Assembly: GCF_040183065.1 (NCBI RefSeq)
Contig: NC_091125.1
Location: 112,410,121-112,474,120, forward strand
Length of the DNA stretch: 64,000 nucleotides
Direction of reading: 5' to 3'
DNA from: Periplaneta americana
Lineage: Eukaryota; Arthropoda; Insecta; Blattodea; Blattidae
The number at the start of each line of letters is the position of its first letter. The first letter of the stretch is position 1. Of the stretch, positions 34,545-45,380 are shown in pieces. The position numbers and the translations under genes are program-made. The notes under the pieces are model-generated. The model worked only from the letters and a program-made list of their open reading frames with translations, made no database searches and was not told the DNA's origin.

Positions 34545-36289
34545 ATGAATAAGAGGTATTTTAATACTAATTTTTTTACGCTCGAGTTGAATTTTTTTTC
34601 TGTTTTTACACTCTTAGTGGATCAAATATTTTAAATTATTTTTTTAGTAAAATAAAAAGGAAAATTGTATAGTAAGTTTTGTTTCTGAAGGTCTGACACG
34701 TATGTAGACAAAAATTCTGGACAAAATAGTAGCAATTTTTGAAAACCTAAATTACAAATTAAAAGTACAAAATTTCAGAGATCTACCTAGAATAGTTTAG
34801 AAAATTGAAATTTCACATCAGTCTCACCTTAATACGGTTTCTAGTTTCTACGGTCTTTGTATTTTCCAATCGAGCCAAACATTAGACTACAATCTTGTCT
34901 CAAGAATGAATTTAGAACTTTCACAAATTTAATATATTATGTCATTCTTGCAAATAGCAATTAGGATTAAATTCAGAAATGCTTGGTTTGAAAGGGAGAA
35001 GATGGTAAAAATTTGACACTGATCCTAATTGGGAGGGATTTTCATTTTTTTTTATGTAGAAATATCATTGCTGAAACAACTTAAATTCTAGATTAGTTTT
35101 AGAAAAATATTTTGGGGCCCAAATTTTGAAAAAATAAATATCAAAATACAGTCATTCATTAATCTCACAATGTATGCTCGCTTAGGTAGTAGATCGTTTC
35201 TTTATATATTTGTAGTCACTTCTTTCCTTTTTCCTTATTTCTTTAACCTTGTCACAGAGAAAACAAATGTGCGCTTATTTCAGTTCTCTGTGAACAGTTC
35301 TGAACATAGCAGCACTGCATTTTTTTTCGCACTTACATTACATTCTTTCCCCATACAACTGTATACTGCATAGCGCGCGCTGGACTAACAATGGCGGATT
35401 TGTCGGCATTTGCCGGCGCAAACGATTACGGTACTCTGGATACCCACGGACTCTGTAGGAACAATAGACTGTGCTACAGCCATCGTGATCTAATACAGGC
35501 CGTAAGGCAGACCATGTAACTCGCTTAACCCGATCACGAAGGGCGGCGTTTGAACCGTATAAATTAGTTGGAATGTGTCTCTAAAATGTAGTGTAATCAT
35601 TAATAAAATTTAAAACAATGATTATGACACACTTCAGACATAATTTACTTGCGAGTTGAGATGTAATATTATTTATGGTGTGAAAATTACGTTGTTCATA
35701 TGTGTAATACCTGCCTTTATTTCGATTAAATATTGCGAAATTCTTGTACATTCATTTATGCACGATTCAATAATTTTCAATTGCACCGCACGGATATTTA
35801 GATATGTTGAAATTATAGGTTATGTTTACTGTACCAGTTGCCCCTTTCTGTCTAAATTTAGTGATCTCCAATGCCTTGCCATTCATATGAAAATTATAGG
35901 TTATGTTTACTATATTTAACTTATATTCCTAAATTCGCAATCATACATTAGGGTAAACTAGGGTCTGTTGGACAGTCGGGCATGTTGGACACTCCGTACT
36001 TTAACGTGTTACTACGCCACTTGTGGGCACCACATTCTGCTAGAAGTGAATGACGGAAGTAGCCACGAGTACTGAATTATTGTATTTATCTACTACTTAA
36101 GAGATGAAGTAACACAATTGTACGTACACTAATTTCATAGGTGTGGTATGGTAAATTTTTTGTCTAAAATTAAAGAAGGTAGATGTGCTAAATTGAAATC
36201 ACAATATAAATTCTTTTTTATTAAACCTCAAAATGGCTTCCATTCTAAACTTGAAATGTTGACGCGAACAGATTATGTTAACATGTAAA

Positions 36290-37644
36290 ATTCTCTTCAC
36301 ATTAAATAACACAGTACTTCGAAACACTTCTTTCTACTTCAGCTGACGCAAGAGAAGCATATTTAAAATGGGCAATATTATTTGAATCTAATTCTGAGTC
36401 ATTAAGAGAAAAATTTTCACCCGTCAAAATCTCTGAAATTGAACACAACGTATGATACCCTTAGCTTTTTCTAACACCTTTTCCATTTTCTTTGACATTT
36501 CCTGCCCCACTGTACCACAAACAACATCAAAGTTATTCACAGTTCTTTTTCACTAGTTTTATCTGCTTCATTAGTGGCACTTCTGATTGCTCAAAAGCAG
36601 TTATAGCAGCAGGAAGAAACCCAAAATTGGATTTGATATATGAAAGTTGCCTAAAATGTCGGAATTAGACATTAATTCTTGGGATAGTCTAATTGAAGCG
36701 GCTTCTTGCTGTCAAACGAATCAATGATGTTTTTCACAACTTTGAAGTTCTGGCAGTAATAGTTGCAGGCATCAATCCAAGACCTCCATCTTGTCAAAAT
36801 AGGAGAAGGCGGCAAGGAAATGTCTGGAGCTACCAACTTAAATGATATAACACGTGACGGGGCTTTCAAGAAGACCTTTTTGACACACCCAATTAACTTA
36901 TCAACTTCACTGAATTGAATACGAATCTCTTCTGCAACTCTGTGTAACAAATCACATGCACCATTTTACTATATAATGCTTTGAGTGAATTTGCAGCTTT
37001 CACCATATAAAGCTACACATTGTCATGCTGAACGTCTTCGGGCCATATGACACCCATAGACCTATCGAACAGTTTACTAATGGTGGAAACATTGTTTTTT
37101 TTCTAAATGTTCACAGTTTATTAGACAATTTTCACGTGGACCATTTTCTTCCCAAGTTTCCACAATAACATTTGTAATGTATCTTTCCATAGAGTCTGTG
37201 ATTTCATCAATTGAAACCCTTATTTTTTTATTTGCAACCCGTTGTCTGATCTGTTTCATAGTTTTTTCGTAGCTTCGGCTGCTGTAGTTCTTTCTTATCG
37301 TGGAAGAAACGGGAAGAGATTTGCCTGCGTGTTTTTATAAGAATTCACGAAGTTTTGGATGATCCAGATTACTTAGGGAAATGTCAGCACAAAGGAAGGC
37401 TGTATAAAGTTCTTCACAGAATGGTGAATAATAATGGTGGGATTCCATTTTCAATTCGTTGCACACCACGTTTGTGTTTTTCTGTTCTCACATGCTGCTC
37501 AACGTTAAATGTTTACTCCGCGGTTACTCTTATGTCGTACAGTTTACAATACAGTATATTCCCATCATTCGAAAACACTTTCTCACCATATCGAGACACT
37601 AACTGGTTTAATTTTATTTGAATACTTTGCTTCGCTTTTGGCAT
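36290..37644 (-). pseudogene. hAT-like (CGGBP1-type) transposase pseudogene
   Basis: Minus strand from an ATG at 37644: LNQLVSRYGEKVFSNDG, a BED-like finger (CKLYDIRV, then QHVRTEKHKRG), a frameshift near 37400, LDHPKLREFL then KHAGKSLPVSSTI, then RVANKKIRVSIDEITDSMER, YMVKAANSLKALY, LHRVAEEIRIQFSEVDKLI and PPSPILTRWRSWIDA. Later frames give SNFGFLPAAITAFEQ and finally FKYASLASAEVERSVSKY, the hAT dimerisation motif. At least three stops or frameshifts, and the second cysteine of the finger is lost. Terminal inverted repeats were not found. The stretch 35456-36289 has no recognisable feature. Confidence 0.75.
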
Positions 37645-38079
37645 TTTTCCTGAACTATAATACACACACTTCTGACTTCAACAAGATTCAATAACTCAAT
37701 GAGACCCTTGTCTGCAGTCTGGTACCCAGATTATAAAGACAGCCTCCAGTAGCTACCTGCTTGTCGCGAAACAATAGGCCTACACAAATATTTGTTCACT
37801 GGTACGTAACAGTAAAGTCCATATTGTGAATTTAAACGAAACAGGGAAGACGATACATTTCACCATTTTACAGGAAACGAAATGCGATATGTAATTCTCA
37901 AATGAACATGGAAGAAGGAAATTATATGAGAAAAGTTCTTTACTTCTTGCTAGAGTGAAAATATACCGAATATGACCTTTAATTACTAAAAATATGCTTT
38001 ATTACATAGAAATGGTCAAATATGCATAAATATGACTTAACAAAGTACTTTGAATCAATGAGTTTTTCATAACAAGCAT

Positions 38080-38081
38080 TT

Positions 38082-38150
<69 letters not shown>
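38080..38150. repeat. (AT)n microsatellite
   Basis: About 35 AT/TA units with one interruption near the left end. The flanks from 37650 to 38530 are plain AT-rich sequence. Confidence 0.95.
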
Positions 38151-38153
<3 letters not shown>

Positions 38154-38530
38154 CATATCAGTCTTACCAAAAATATATGCTGCATCATAAAATATCAAGT
38201 CCTAGTTATAATACATCCGATATTTCATACTAGCTAAGATTATTGAAAGCAATGATTCTGAAATGTCCGTCGACATAAATATTGAAGAGTTATGGAAAAA
38301 ATTCTGTAATTAATTGGTACACTTATGAGTTGTAACAATATTGTAATCCGTTTCCTTAAAAGCAATTCCGCGTGTTGTAAATTCAACTTACAAGGGCTAT
38401 CAAAAATAGCGATAAGAAAAAAGAAAACACTATCGTGCAAAAAATTCTTGTTTGTTCCAATTTGTAACTACATTACTGTGTGTTGCGGGCAGCATAGACA
38501 CACTGTCGCTATGAGTACAGTAGTATACGC

Positions 38531-38763
38531 GTGGTAGACGGGGATGTCGAAGTATTGGAAGAAAATGGGACAATTTTGTGTGTAGGGAAACGCCTGGAAT
38601 CTATACTAAATGCATCACTAGAAAGGCAAAGAAGAAGACTAGCTATAAGGCGTCTATCGAGAGATTCCAAGAAAAATCGCAATAGGTCCGTGACATCTTT
38701 GCACAAAATCACGTGTAGAAGCTCAGTTCGTAAAGACAATCTGACGCTGTTTGATAGATGCCG
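38531..38763 (+). other. Unidentified basic reading frame before SINE C
   Basis: Open frame of 84 codons with VEVLEENGTILCVGKRLESI and a very basic stretch ERQRRRLAIRRLSRDSKKNR. The last ten codons run into SINE C. No splice sites or known domain seen; the base composition is slightly higher in GC than its surroundings. It may be an exon fragment, a retrocopy or the 3' end of a retroelement. Function unknown. Confidence 0.25.
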
Positions 38764-38952
38764 GCCTGGATGGCGAAAGCGCTAGAGGCACGGACTGTCT
38801 CTACCGCTTGCTCCGAAGGGCTGTGGGTTCGAGTCCCGCCGCGGGCATGGGTGTTGTGTTTGTATTAGTTTAAGTAAAAGGAAACAAATGAAAAGAAAAC
38901 AGGAAAACAAAGATAACTTCGGTAAACGGCCTCTGGCCTGGAAAAAAAAGAC
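38764..38952 (+). repeat. SINE family C (tRNA-like head)
   Basis: GGATGGCGAAAGCGCTAGAG (A-box-like), CTGTGGGTTCGAGTCCCGCC (strong B box) and a GGGCATGGGTGTTGTGTTTG body, with A-rich segments and a GGCCTCTGGCCTGGAAAAAAAA end. The distance between boxes would fit a long-arm tRNA (Leu or Ser type), but the acceptor stem does not close. Single copy in the window. Confidence 0.65.
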
Positions 38953-39455
38953 TGACTCAACAGACATGGAAGCAATTATCATCAGTGACACCACATATAC
39001 GTATGTTTAACGGTACAATAAATACAAGTGCAGTTCGGAAATACAAATAGGCATATATTCATTGCACCTTGTATCTACTTAAACTTTAACATTTAAGAAA
39101 GAGATGATATGTCTTAATTTGAGAATAAAGAGAATGAGTTTTGAGAATGCAGTCCAGTAAAGGAAAGTTCATCTTCTTACTTGGGTTCATATTAAACGAG
39201 TTGAATAGTAAGTGACAAACCATAACCGGTAATATCGCTAGCAGTATGATGAAGGAACTGAATTGTTTCAAAACGCGTGATGCGCATGTGAAGGTATATG
39301 TCGCCTCCGTCGCACTCACTGTTTGGAGCTGTGCATTTGTGATTGTGTATAATCTGTTATTGTATAGCTATTGGGTACGGTGCTTTGTTTACTAACCAGA
39401 ACAACATGAAAGTAATCGGTTTAATTTAGCAAAAGCTCTTACTCCAGACTTCTGA

Positions 39456-39662
39456 GGACCCGGCGCTTCGTACCTGAGGCACATCGCCGGCAAGACAGAG
39501 ACGCTGCCGGTGTCACACCTGGAAGGCAGCCGGGGAGTGTGCTCGCAGGTCAGGTTCACCTACGTTAACTCGATGGAGGTTGTAGAGCTCCACAGCCAGC
39601 TGCTCAAGTGCCAATTAATCACTATAACCAACATATTCACAGTAGATTTTATCACCCATTAG
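39456..39662 (+). other. GC-rich coding-like island, identity unknown
   Basis: About 160 bases at roughly 60% GC in a 33-35% GC context. One frame is open for 69 codons without an ATG at its start and reads like real protein: SYLRHIAGKTETLPVSHLEG, VCSQVRFTYVNSMEVVELHS, QLLKC, with G/C-ending codons. An acceptor-like CTTACTCCAG lies just upstream at 39447, but a TGA stands between it and the open part, and no good donor follows. Could be an exon with an alternative acceptor (TTCTGAG at 39456) or a retrocopy. SINE B begins 20 bases downstream. Confidence 0.35.
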
Positions 39663-39680
39663 CAATGTTACATATTTTTT

Positions 39681-39932
39681 ATTTATTTTATTGGGTTATT
39701 TTACGACGCTATATCAACATCTAGTTATTTAGTGTCTGAATGATATGAAGGTGATAAGGCCAGTGAAATGAGTCCGGGGTCCAACACCGAAAGTCACCCA
39801 GCATTTGCTCGTATTGGGTTGAGGGAAAACCCCGGAAAAAAAATCAATGAGATAACTTGCCCCGACCGGGATTCGAACCCCGACCTGGTTTCGCGGCTAG
39901 ACGCGCTGACCGTTACTCCACAGGTGTAGACA
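39681..39932 (-). repeat. SINE family B copy
   Basis: Minus strand: GTCTACACCTGTGGAGTAAC head, GCGTCTAGCCGCGAAACCAG, GGGTTCGAATCCCGGTC B box, TTTTCCGGGGTTTTCC, GGACCCCGGACTCATTTCAC and tail TATAGCGTCGTAAAATAACC. Same layout as the 25.1-kb copy, with a 9-base loss around the B box (GACCTGGTT next to the box). Confidence 0.85.
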
Positions 39933-40070
39933 GCAATGTTACATAGGGGCGGATTTTGATGACGTAAAACGTAATATTGCAACATAGTATAATTCAAGAT
40001 CAGCAAATATTTCTACTATCTCAGGCAGGTAACAAAACCTGTGGCGCTCCATTTTAAATACCATGTGAGT

Positions 40071-40512
40071 CATCGGCGTAACTCAGTCGGCTTAGGCGCT
40101 TGCCTGTCGATCCGGACTTGCGCTCGGGCGTGGATTCGATTCCCGCTTGGACTGATTGCCTGATTGTGTTTTTTCTGAGGTTTTCCCCAACCGTAAGGCG
40201 AATGTCAGGTAATCTATGTCTAATCCTCGGCCTCCTGGCCTTCTATGCTCGAGGTTGCGGGTTCGATCCCGGCCCAGGTCGATGGCATTTAAGTGTGTTT
40301 AAATGCGACAGGCTCATGTTAGTAGATTTACTGGTATGCAAAAGATCTCCTGCGGGACAAAATTCCGGTACACCGGCGACGCTGATATAACCTCTGCAGT
40401 TGCGAGCGTCGTTAAATAAACCATGATTTAAAAATTTTCCTCGGCCTCATCTCACCAAATAGGCCTACCATTTCGCTATCACCAATCCAATCGACGCTAA
40501 ATAACCAATTAA
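40071..40512 (+). repeat. SINE family A copy interrupted by SINE family E
   Basis: CATCGGCGTAACTCAGTCGG and GCGTGGATTCGATTCCCGCT are the A/B boxes of family A in plus orientation, followed by CTGAGGTTTTCCCCAACCG and AATGTCAGGTAATCTATG. The body stops at TCCTCGGCCTC (40222-40232) and resumes after the insert with the same CCTCGGCCTC at 40440, continuing ATCTCACCAAATAGG to the family tail CGACGCTAAATAACCA. The insert (40233-40437) is another SINE. Confidence 0.85.
40233..40437 (+). repeat. SINE family E nested in SINE A
   Basis: Begins CTGGCCTTCTATGCTCGAGG with a strong B box GGTTGCGGGTTCGATCCCGG, then GGCATTTAAGTGTGTTTAAA, GCGACAGGCTCATG, AAAGATCTCCTGCGGGACAA and ends GCGAGCGTCGTTAAATAAA. The duplicated CCTCGGCCTC on both sides is its target duplication. 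Its A box is short or 5'-truncated. Confidence 0.8.
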
Positions 40513-40885
40513 AAAAATACCATGTCTTTAGCAAAGATTCTTTAAACTTCAAAGCAGTGTAAACCACACGATTATCTTACATATTCTTTGACACAGCTAT
40601 CACTGTGTCACTTTTAACTTTTATGCCACCAAAATCCGCCCCTTCTTCTCTATTAACTGGGACTGTATTTTTATTAGAGTGAATTACTTTAACTGCAAGG
40701 CCAGAATGTCTTTTCACAGTCGTGATAAATATTTTAATTCGATGGCGGGTATTTGGCTTTACATTATTCACACAGGCGTCCCCCTCTACGAGTAATGCGT
40801 TGTAACTGTAGATATAGTATACATTTTATCCTTCCCCGCTCGCGAATGTAGAGCGGATGAGTTAATTCAAAGTGCAGCTGCACAC

Positions 40886-41266
40886 ATGCAAGCGTGGAAA
40901 GAGAAAATGTATGCTTTGTATTTTAATCGCCCTAACGTTGCCCATGATACACAATGGGAGATAAAGCACGTATCACCGGGTATGATGATGCTTATTAATA
41001 AAGCAATAAAATCGGGGAATGCCTATGGGGGATATGGGAGTGCCCCGCGAAAACCAACAATCAAGCAATGTTTTTCCCATCACAAAATCCATTTGGACAC
41101 ATGGGGATTAGAGCTAGAGTTACCAACGTATTTGACATTGTGTCCTGATAATAGCGGGTTGGTGCATAAGTTCGTAGCATTTTTGTTTCGCGTGTTGGTA
41201 CTCCGGTTGCTATGGGTTTATTTATCGATTGTCATTTTTTATTTGAAGTTCAATTATTGTGCTTGA
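40886..41266 (+). other. Unidentified 126-codon open reading frame
   Basis: Continuous frame with MQAWKEKMYALYFNRPNV and KHVSPGMMMLINKAIKSGNA and a hydrophobic C-terminal third (FLFRVLVLRLLWVYLSIVIF), possibly one or two membrane segments. It has no splice sites that I can see and runs up to the start of a mariner fossil. Not recognised; may be a captured or orphan sequence, or chance. Confidence 0.2.
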
Positions 41267-41289
41267 GTTTAAATATTGAAGTTTTCATT

Positions 41290-41905
41290 TTTGCAGATAT
41301 TGTGTGGAGCCGTGGACGCTAGAAAATGAAGTGTCAAGTGGAGGAAGTGGATCATTTCCAACATATTCTACTTTTTTAGTTCAATAGAGGGGCGAAACCA
41401 GCGGAGACGGTCAGAAACATTTGCGCCGTGTATCGGGACGATGCTATCGAGAAAGCACGGCAAGAAAATGGTTTTCAAATAAAAAAGGTTTTTCTATTGT
41501 CTGGCAAATGTGATAAACTGTGACCATTCCACCATCGTGCGACATTATTGCCACCAACTGAGACGTCTTGCACATGCAAGCCAAGAAAAACGACCAACGA
41601 AGTGATGATACTCCTCGATAACGCTCGTACGCATTCTGCTAACCTGACACAAAACACTATCCAAGAGTTGGGTTGGAAGTCATTCCGCACCAACTTTATT
41701 CACCTGATCTTGCGCTCTCAGAATTTCACCTTTTCCGCTCTCCATCGAACAATCTTCAAGGAACTTCCTTTCCGGATGAACATGTGCTCCTAACATGATT
41801 TGACGACTTTCTTAACTCAAAACCACGCGATTTCTACAGGGGTGGAATCTAAAAACTACTCCAGCGTTGGCAGACTGTTGTAAATAGTATAGGAGAATAT
41901 ATTGT
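41290..41905 (+). pseudogene. mariner transposase fossil (irritans/mellifera-like)
   Basis: N-terminal frame reads HILLFYFNRGAKPAETVRNI then CAVYRDDAIEKARQENG. After a large loss it resumes in another frame with EVMILLDNARTHSANLTQNT (second catalytic Asp in LLDNA), YSPDLALSEFHLFRSPSNN, and a tail RWQTVVNSIGEYIVDD. The third catalytic Asp position is Glu (SEFHLF). Several frameshifts; no terminal inverted repeats identified. Dead copy. Confidence 0.75.
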
Positions 41906-42922
41906 TGATGATTAACTTCTCTCTTATGTGTATCTGATGTGTTTAATAAACTTATGAAAAATCGGTACGAAATTATGCACCAACCTAATATATGCATCTG
42001 ACACTAGACAAGCACTATTTCGCCGACATTTTCTAACTCTTTTCACTACTGAGATGTCTTTTTTGGAGTATCTGCACCAAGAAGCAATAAACTTATTCCT
42101 TAAACTGTACGCACTTCATGTTATATTCTAAAGTATTAACTGAATAAGGATTTGAAATAACATAGCCATGGATTAAGTGATTGATAAAAAGTATTTTCTT
42201 TATTTACAAATGGTTCCAACAATTTCTGGAGATCTGGTGACGAAGAAGAACTTGCAAATAACACTCTTTTGCTCCCTCATCCCTGACCCGTCCTTATGCG
42301 GTGTGGTCGTCAATAAAAGATTAATCCAGTCTCCACCCCGCAGCAAACATATGGAGGAGGGAGCACAAACAAATCAAAGCGGTTAATGCTCTTGGTTTTG
42401 GGATGCAACAAGCTTCATAAAGCAAATATATTTTCATGTTTGAAAAAAGTCATAAACCTCTCAGAATTTTCACTCAAACCTTTACCAGTCATATAGCAAC
42501 ATATACTCCAATCAAACTGTAATTTAGCTGATTTTTAAGACCACTTTTACACTATGAAAATGCAATTCTTTGCAAGGAAATATATGATATTTCAACCACA
42601 CGAAGATTTTTTGTCACCTCCGTTCATTTTAAATTTAATATATGAATGCATTTAAAATATATAGTACTTTCTTAAAAATGCTGATAAAGTAACTAATTGA
42701 AGTCTTTCCTAGTTTCCAACAACCCACCATTTTATACTATTAGACTACAGTTGCAATGGTTAAAAAAGGATAATAAATGGTAAAGTAAACATGTAAAAAG
42801 TACTGCACACTATGTAATAAACCAATGTCTGTTAGTACGATTTTGTTTCATAAATGACTTAAAATAAACGTGCCCTTTTGTGTTTGTCAGGGATTGACTA
42901 AATTAATATTATTTACATTATA

Positions 42923-43834
42923 CAGAGCTGTTATTATCATACGTCCCAGAAAAGAGCGGCCGGCCGGTCGGCCACCCCCTGCGTGGTTTCCGCCGCGCGC
43001 TAACCGTTTCTCCCGCGCAATCGAGCTCGAGTAGCCATATGGCATTCAATGTGCTTAGAAGTCGTGTAATGAAACTCTCGATTCTTCAAGTGTACAACGT
43101 TAATGTATAAAGTTTGGTGATTATTGTGTATTTAGGTAATGCCTTGCAACAAATTCTCACTGTGTGAACGTGTGTATATATACAATACGTACATAAAAGG
43201 CAGGTCGTGTGCGAAAACAAGACGAAAATTTCGAATAAAGTTTCCAAAGAGACCTGTGCCTTCTGTCAAAACAATTAGACGACTCGCTAAAAGACTGAAA
43301 GAAAGAGGCTCAGTGAAGAATCGAAAATCAAACAGAAAACGTAGTGTTCTTACGCGGAACGATTGTCAATTTATTTCCAACAAGATTCCGCCACTGCTCA
43401 TACAGCTGCCGTATCAATGAGGGAATTGAGGTGTATTTTTGGTATGAGAGTAATCAGTAATAATTTGTGGCCTCCAAGAAGCCCAGACATAACACCTTGT
43501 GACTTTTATTTATGGGAAACGCTAAAAGGTAGGGTTTATAGGAAAAATTCTCATTCTGTAGATGAACTAAAATACTATATACGAGAAGAAATCCAAGCTA
43601 TCAATGATGTGGAAGTTCAGAGTGTTGTTCATTCGTTTATCAGAAGATGTCAGTTGTGTATGGCGGCAAACGGGGGCCATTTTCAGCAACGACTGTGAGC
43701 ATGGTAAGTCCAAATTATTGAACATTTATTGTTAGTACTGTTATATATTGGAGAAGCGCCGGAGAAAGGGTTATGCACTCGGCGGAAACCACGCAGGGCG
43801 CTCTTTTCTGGGACGTATGATAATAATAGCTCTG
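42923..43834 (+). mobile_element. mariner-type element with about 40-bp inverted ends and internal deletion
   Basis: TA at 42921-42922 and 43835-43836 flanks ends that read CAGAGCTGTTATTATCATAC and, on the complement, CAGAGCTATTATTATCATAC; both go on to GTCCCAGAAAAGAGCG and share CTGCGTGGTTTCCGCCG further in. The 912-bp length is short for a full element because the transposase gene lacks its middle. The preserved ends make it a likely non-autonomous copy. The intervals 41910-42920 and 43840-45380 are otherwise empty AT-rich sequence. Confidence 0.85.
43139..43698 (+). pseudogene. Transposase with fused ends, centre deleted
   Basis: The first frame (43139-43372) encodes the paired HTH region: YIKGRSCAKTRRKFRIKFP, SVKTIRRLAKRLKERGSV and RKRSVLT. 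The second frame from about 43363 encodes YFQQDSATAHTAAVSMREL (second catalytic Asp), WPPRSPDITPCDFYLW (third Asp), TLKGRVYRKN, then VVHSFIRRCQLCMAANGGHF. The region with the first Asp is missing and the join shifts frame at CQF/IYF. Otherwise no stops, so the deletion may be recent. Confidence 0.85.
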
Positions 43835-45380
43835 TATCTAAACTATTTTTATGGAAATCCTTTACTGAATTTTTATAAATAACTTTTCTGTTAATTGATT
43901 ACTGAAAGGCATGTGTCCATAGAATGGCTTAAAACTTTATCTTGTCTAAATATAAAAGATTTAAATATATTCAATTAAAAGTTTGCCTTGTTTACATATT
44001 TTTGTATGTAATTTGGCAACCTGCCCATAATATGCTAATATAGCGAAAACGTAATATAATAATAATAATTATTATTATAAACAATTTGGAAACTAAGATG
44101 AGCACTTATGAAAATCTACAAAACTATCTCAAGATTAGTTTGACTTAAGCTAATTTATAAAAGGCTGTATTAGTGATTTATGTAAAAAGTCTTTTGTATT
44201 GATATGTGTAATTGCGTTAATTTTATGAAAATTCTATATACGAAAAACTACCGCAATCAGGAAAGTGTCTTATAACTACTTAGAATAGCTACACTAACTG
44301 GGACATTTAATGGTGTTATGAAAAAAGGCGATAATTACAAATTATTTTTATATTACAATACATAAAGATAAATACTAAGTTTAATTACAACATAAGTACA
44401 AAAATTCTAGAATTCTCAGAGCGATGGAGTAGATAAAATAATACGCTCAATTGTAGTATTAAAAATGACATTATTTCAGTTTTCCACTTTTGCTACTATC
44501 CTGTCGCAACAGAAGGAATGTCTACTTAAAACTAAGACATCAAGTGTATTAGAAAAAAAAATAAACTTCTGTATGCATCACTGCACCGCAAGCGATATAT
44601 GCATTATATAAATCTGGGCTATAATAATTATTACCCTTTACTGTAAGATCCTAAAAACTGTACGTAAAATAAAAGTACATCTATATAAAAAATTCTTTCT
44701 ACTAAAGCTTCTACGTATATCTTATTGAACATCTGGGAAAGGTGAATGGAGGTGCTAGAAAGTGCATGGACTTTACATGACTTCTGGTCTATATATTTTA
44801 TATAATATAACTTATATGATTTCACTTTATTTCGTTGCAGTAAACTAAACTGTATTTCCATAGTGAAAAAATAGCCCCATGTTTACATCTTTCATTATCA
44901 ACAACAGAACAAACTATATGAACACTCATCAACAATAACAGTGACACACTATCCACACCACATTCAATGCGTATCTCAAACATGCAGAGTCTTGCATTTG
45001 GTACAACTTTCCAAATCGTATTTTTTAGTATAAAAGGCTGGTAATGGGATTAGCAACTACATAGTCACTGCCTTCTAGAAAACAAACAATTTTTTAATTT
45101 TTCTAGAGCAAAAACTAGATCTCGTTACCTGGAAAACTAAACTAATGCAAAGATTTAAATGAGCATCATCCAAAATTTAATCGCGATTTCCAAAATCCCT
45201 TCAGTGCACTTTCTTTACATACTTTAAAGTACCGTGTTAGATGGCAATTACTTGTTGAGTTCTACACATGTAAATAATGAGGTAAATGGCAATTAATGGA
45301 AGTGGGATATTTCCAAAATAAACTTGCAAGGATATGCAATTAGTGCATCTTGATTAGACAACTTTTAACACTATATCACT

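Larger units (their letters stand above)
32298..35455. mobile_element. Paired hAT-like ends 3.2 kb apart (possible large element)
   Basis: The left end CAGAGTCCGTGGATATACCA and the complement of the right end CAGAGTCCGTGGGTATCCAG are the same inverted termini as the 273-bp MITE at 9109. The inner sequence GCCGCCATTGTTATTCC is also shared. The 8 bases outside do not form a duplication (GCCTAACA against TAGGAACA), so the two ends may belong to different insertions or an old one. Between them are an inverted coding-like pair, a repeat D copy and AT-rich sequence; no hAT transposase. Confidence 0.4.

Noticed and set aside
35951-36010. Possible transposon end (GGGTCTGTTGGACAG, CATGTTGGACACTCC)
   Set aside because: Looks like a repeated subterminal motif but no partner end was found in the window.
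38764-38852. Functional tRNA gene (Leu or Ser type)
   Set aside because: Good B box but the acceptor stem cannot pair, no terminator-type end, and the sequence continues as a SINE body with an A-rich tail.
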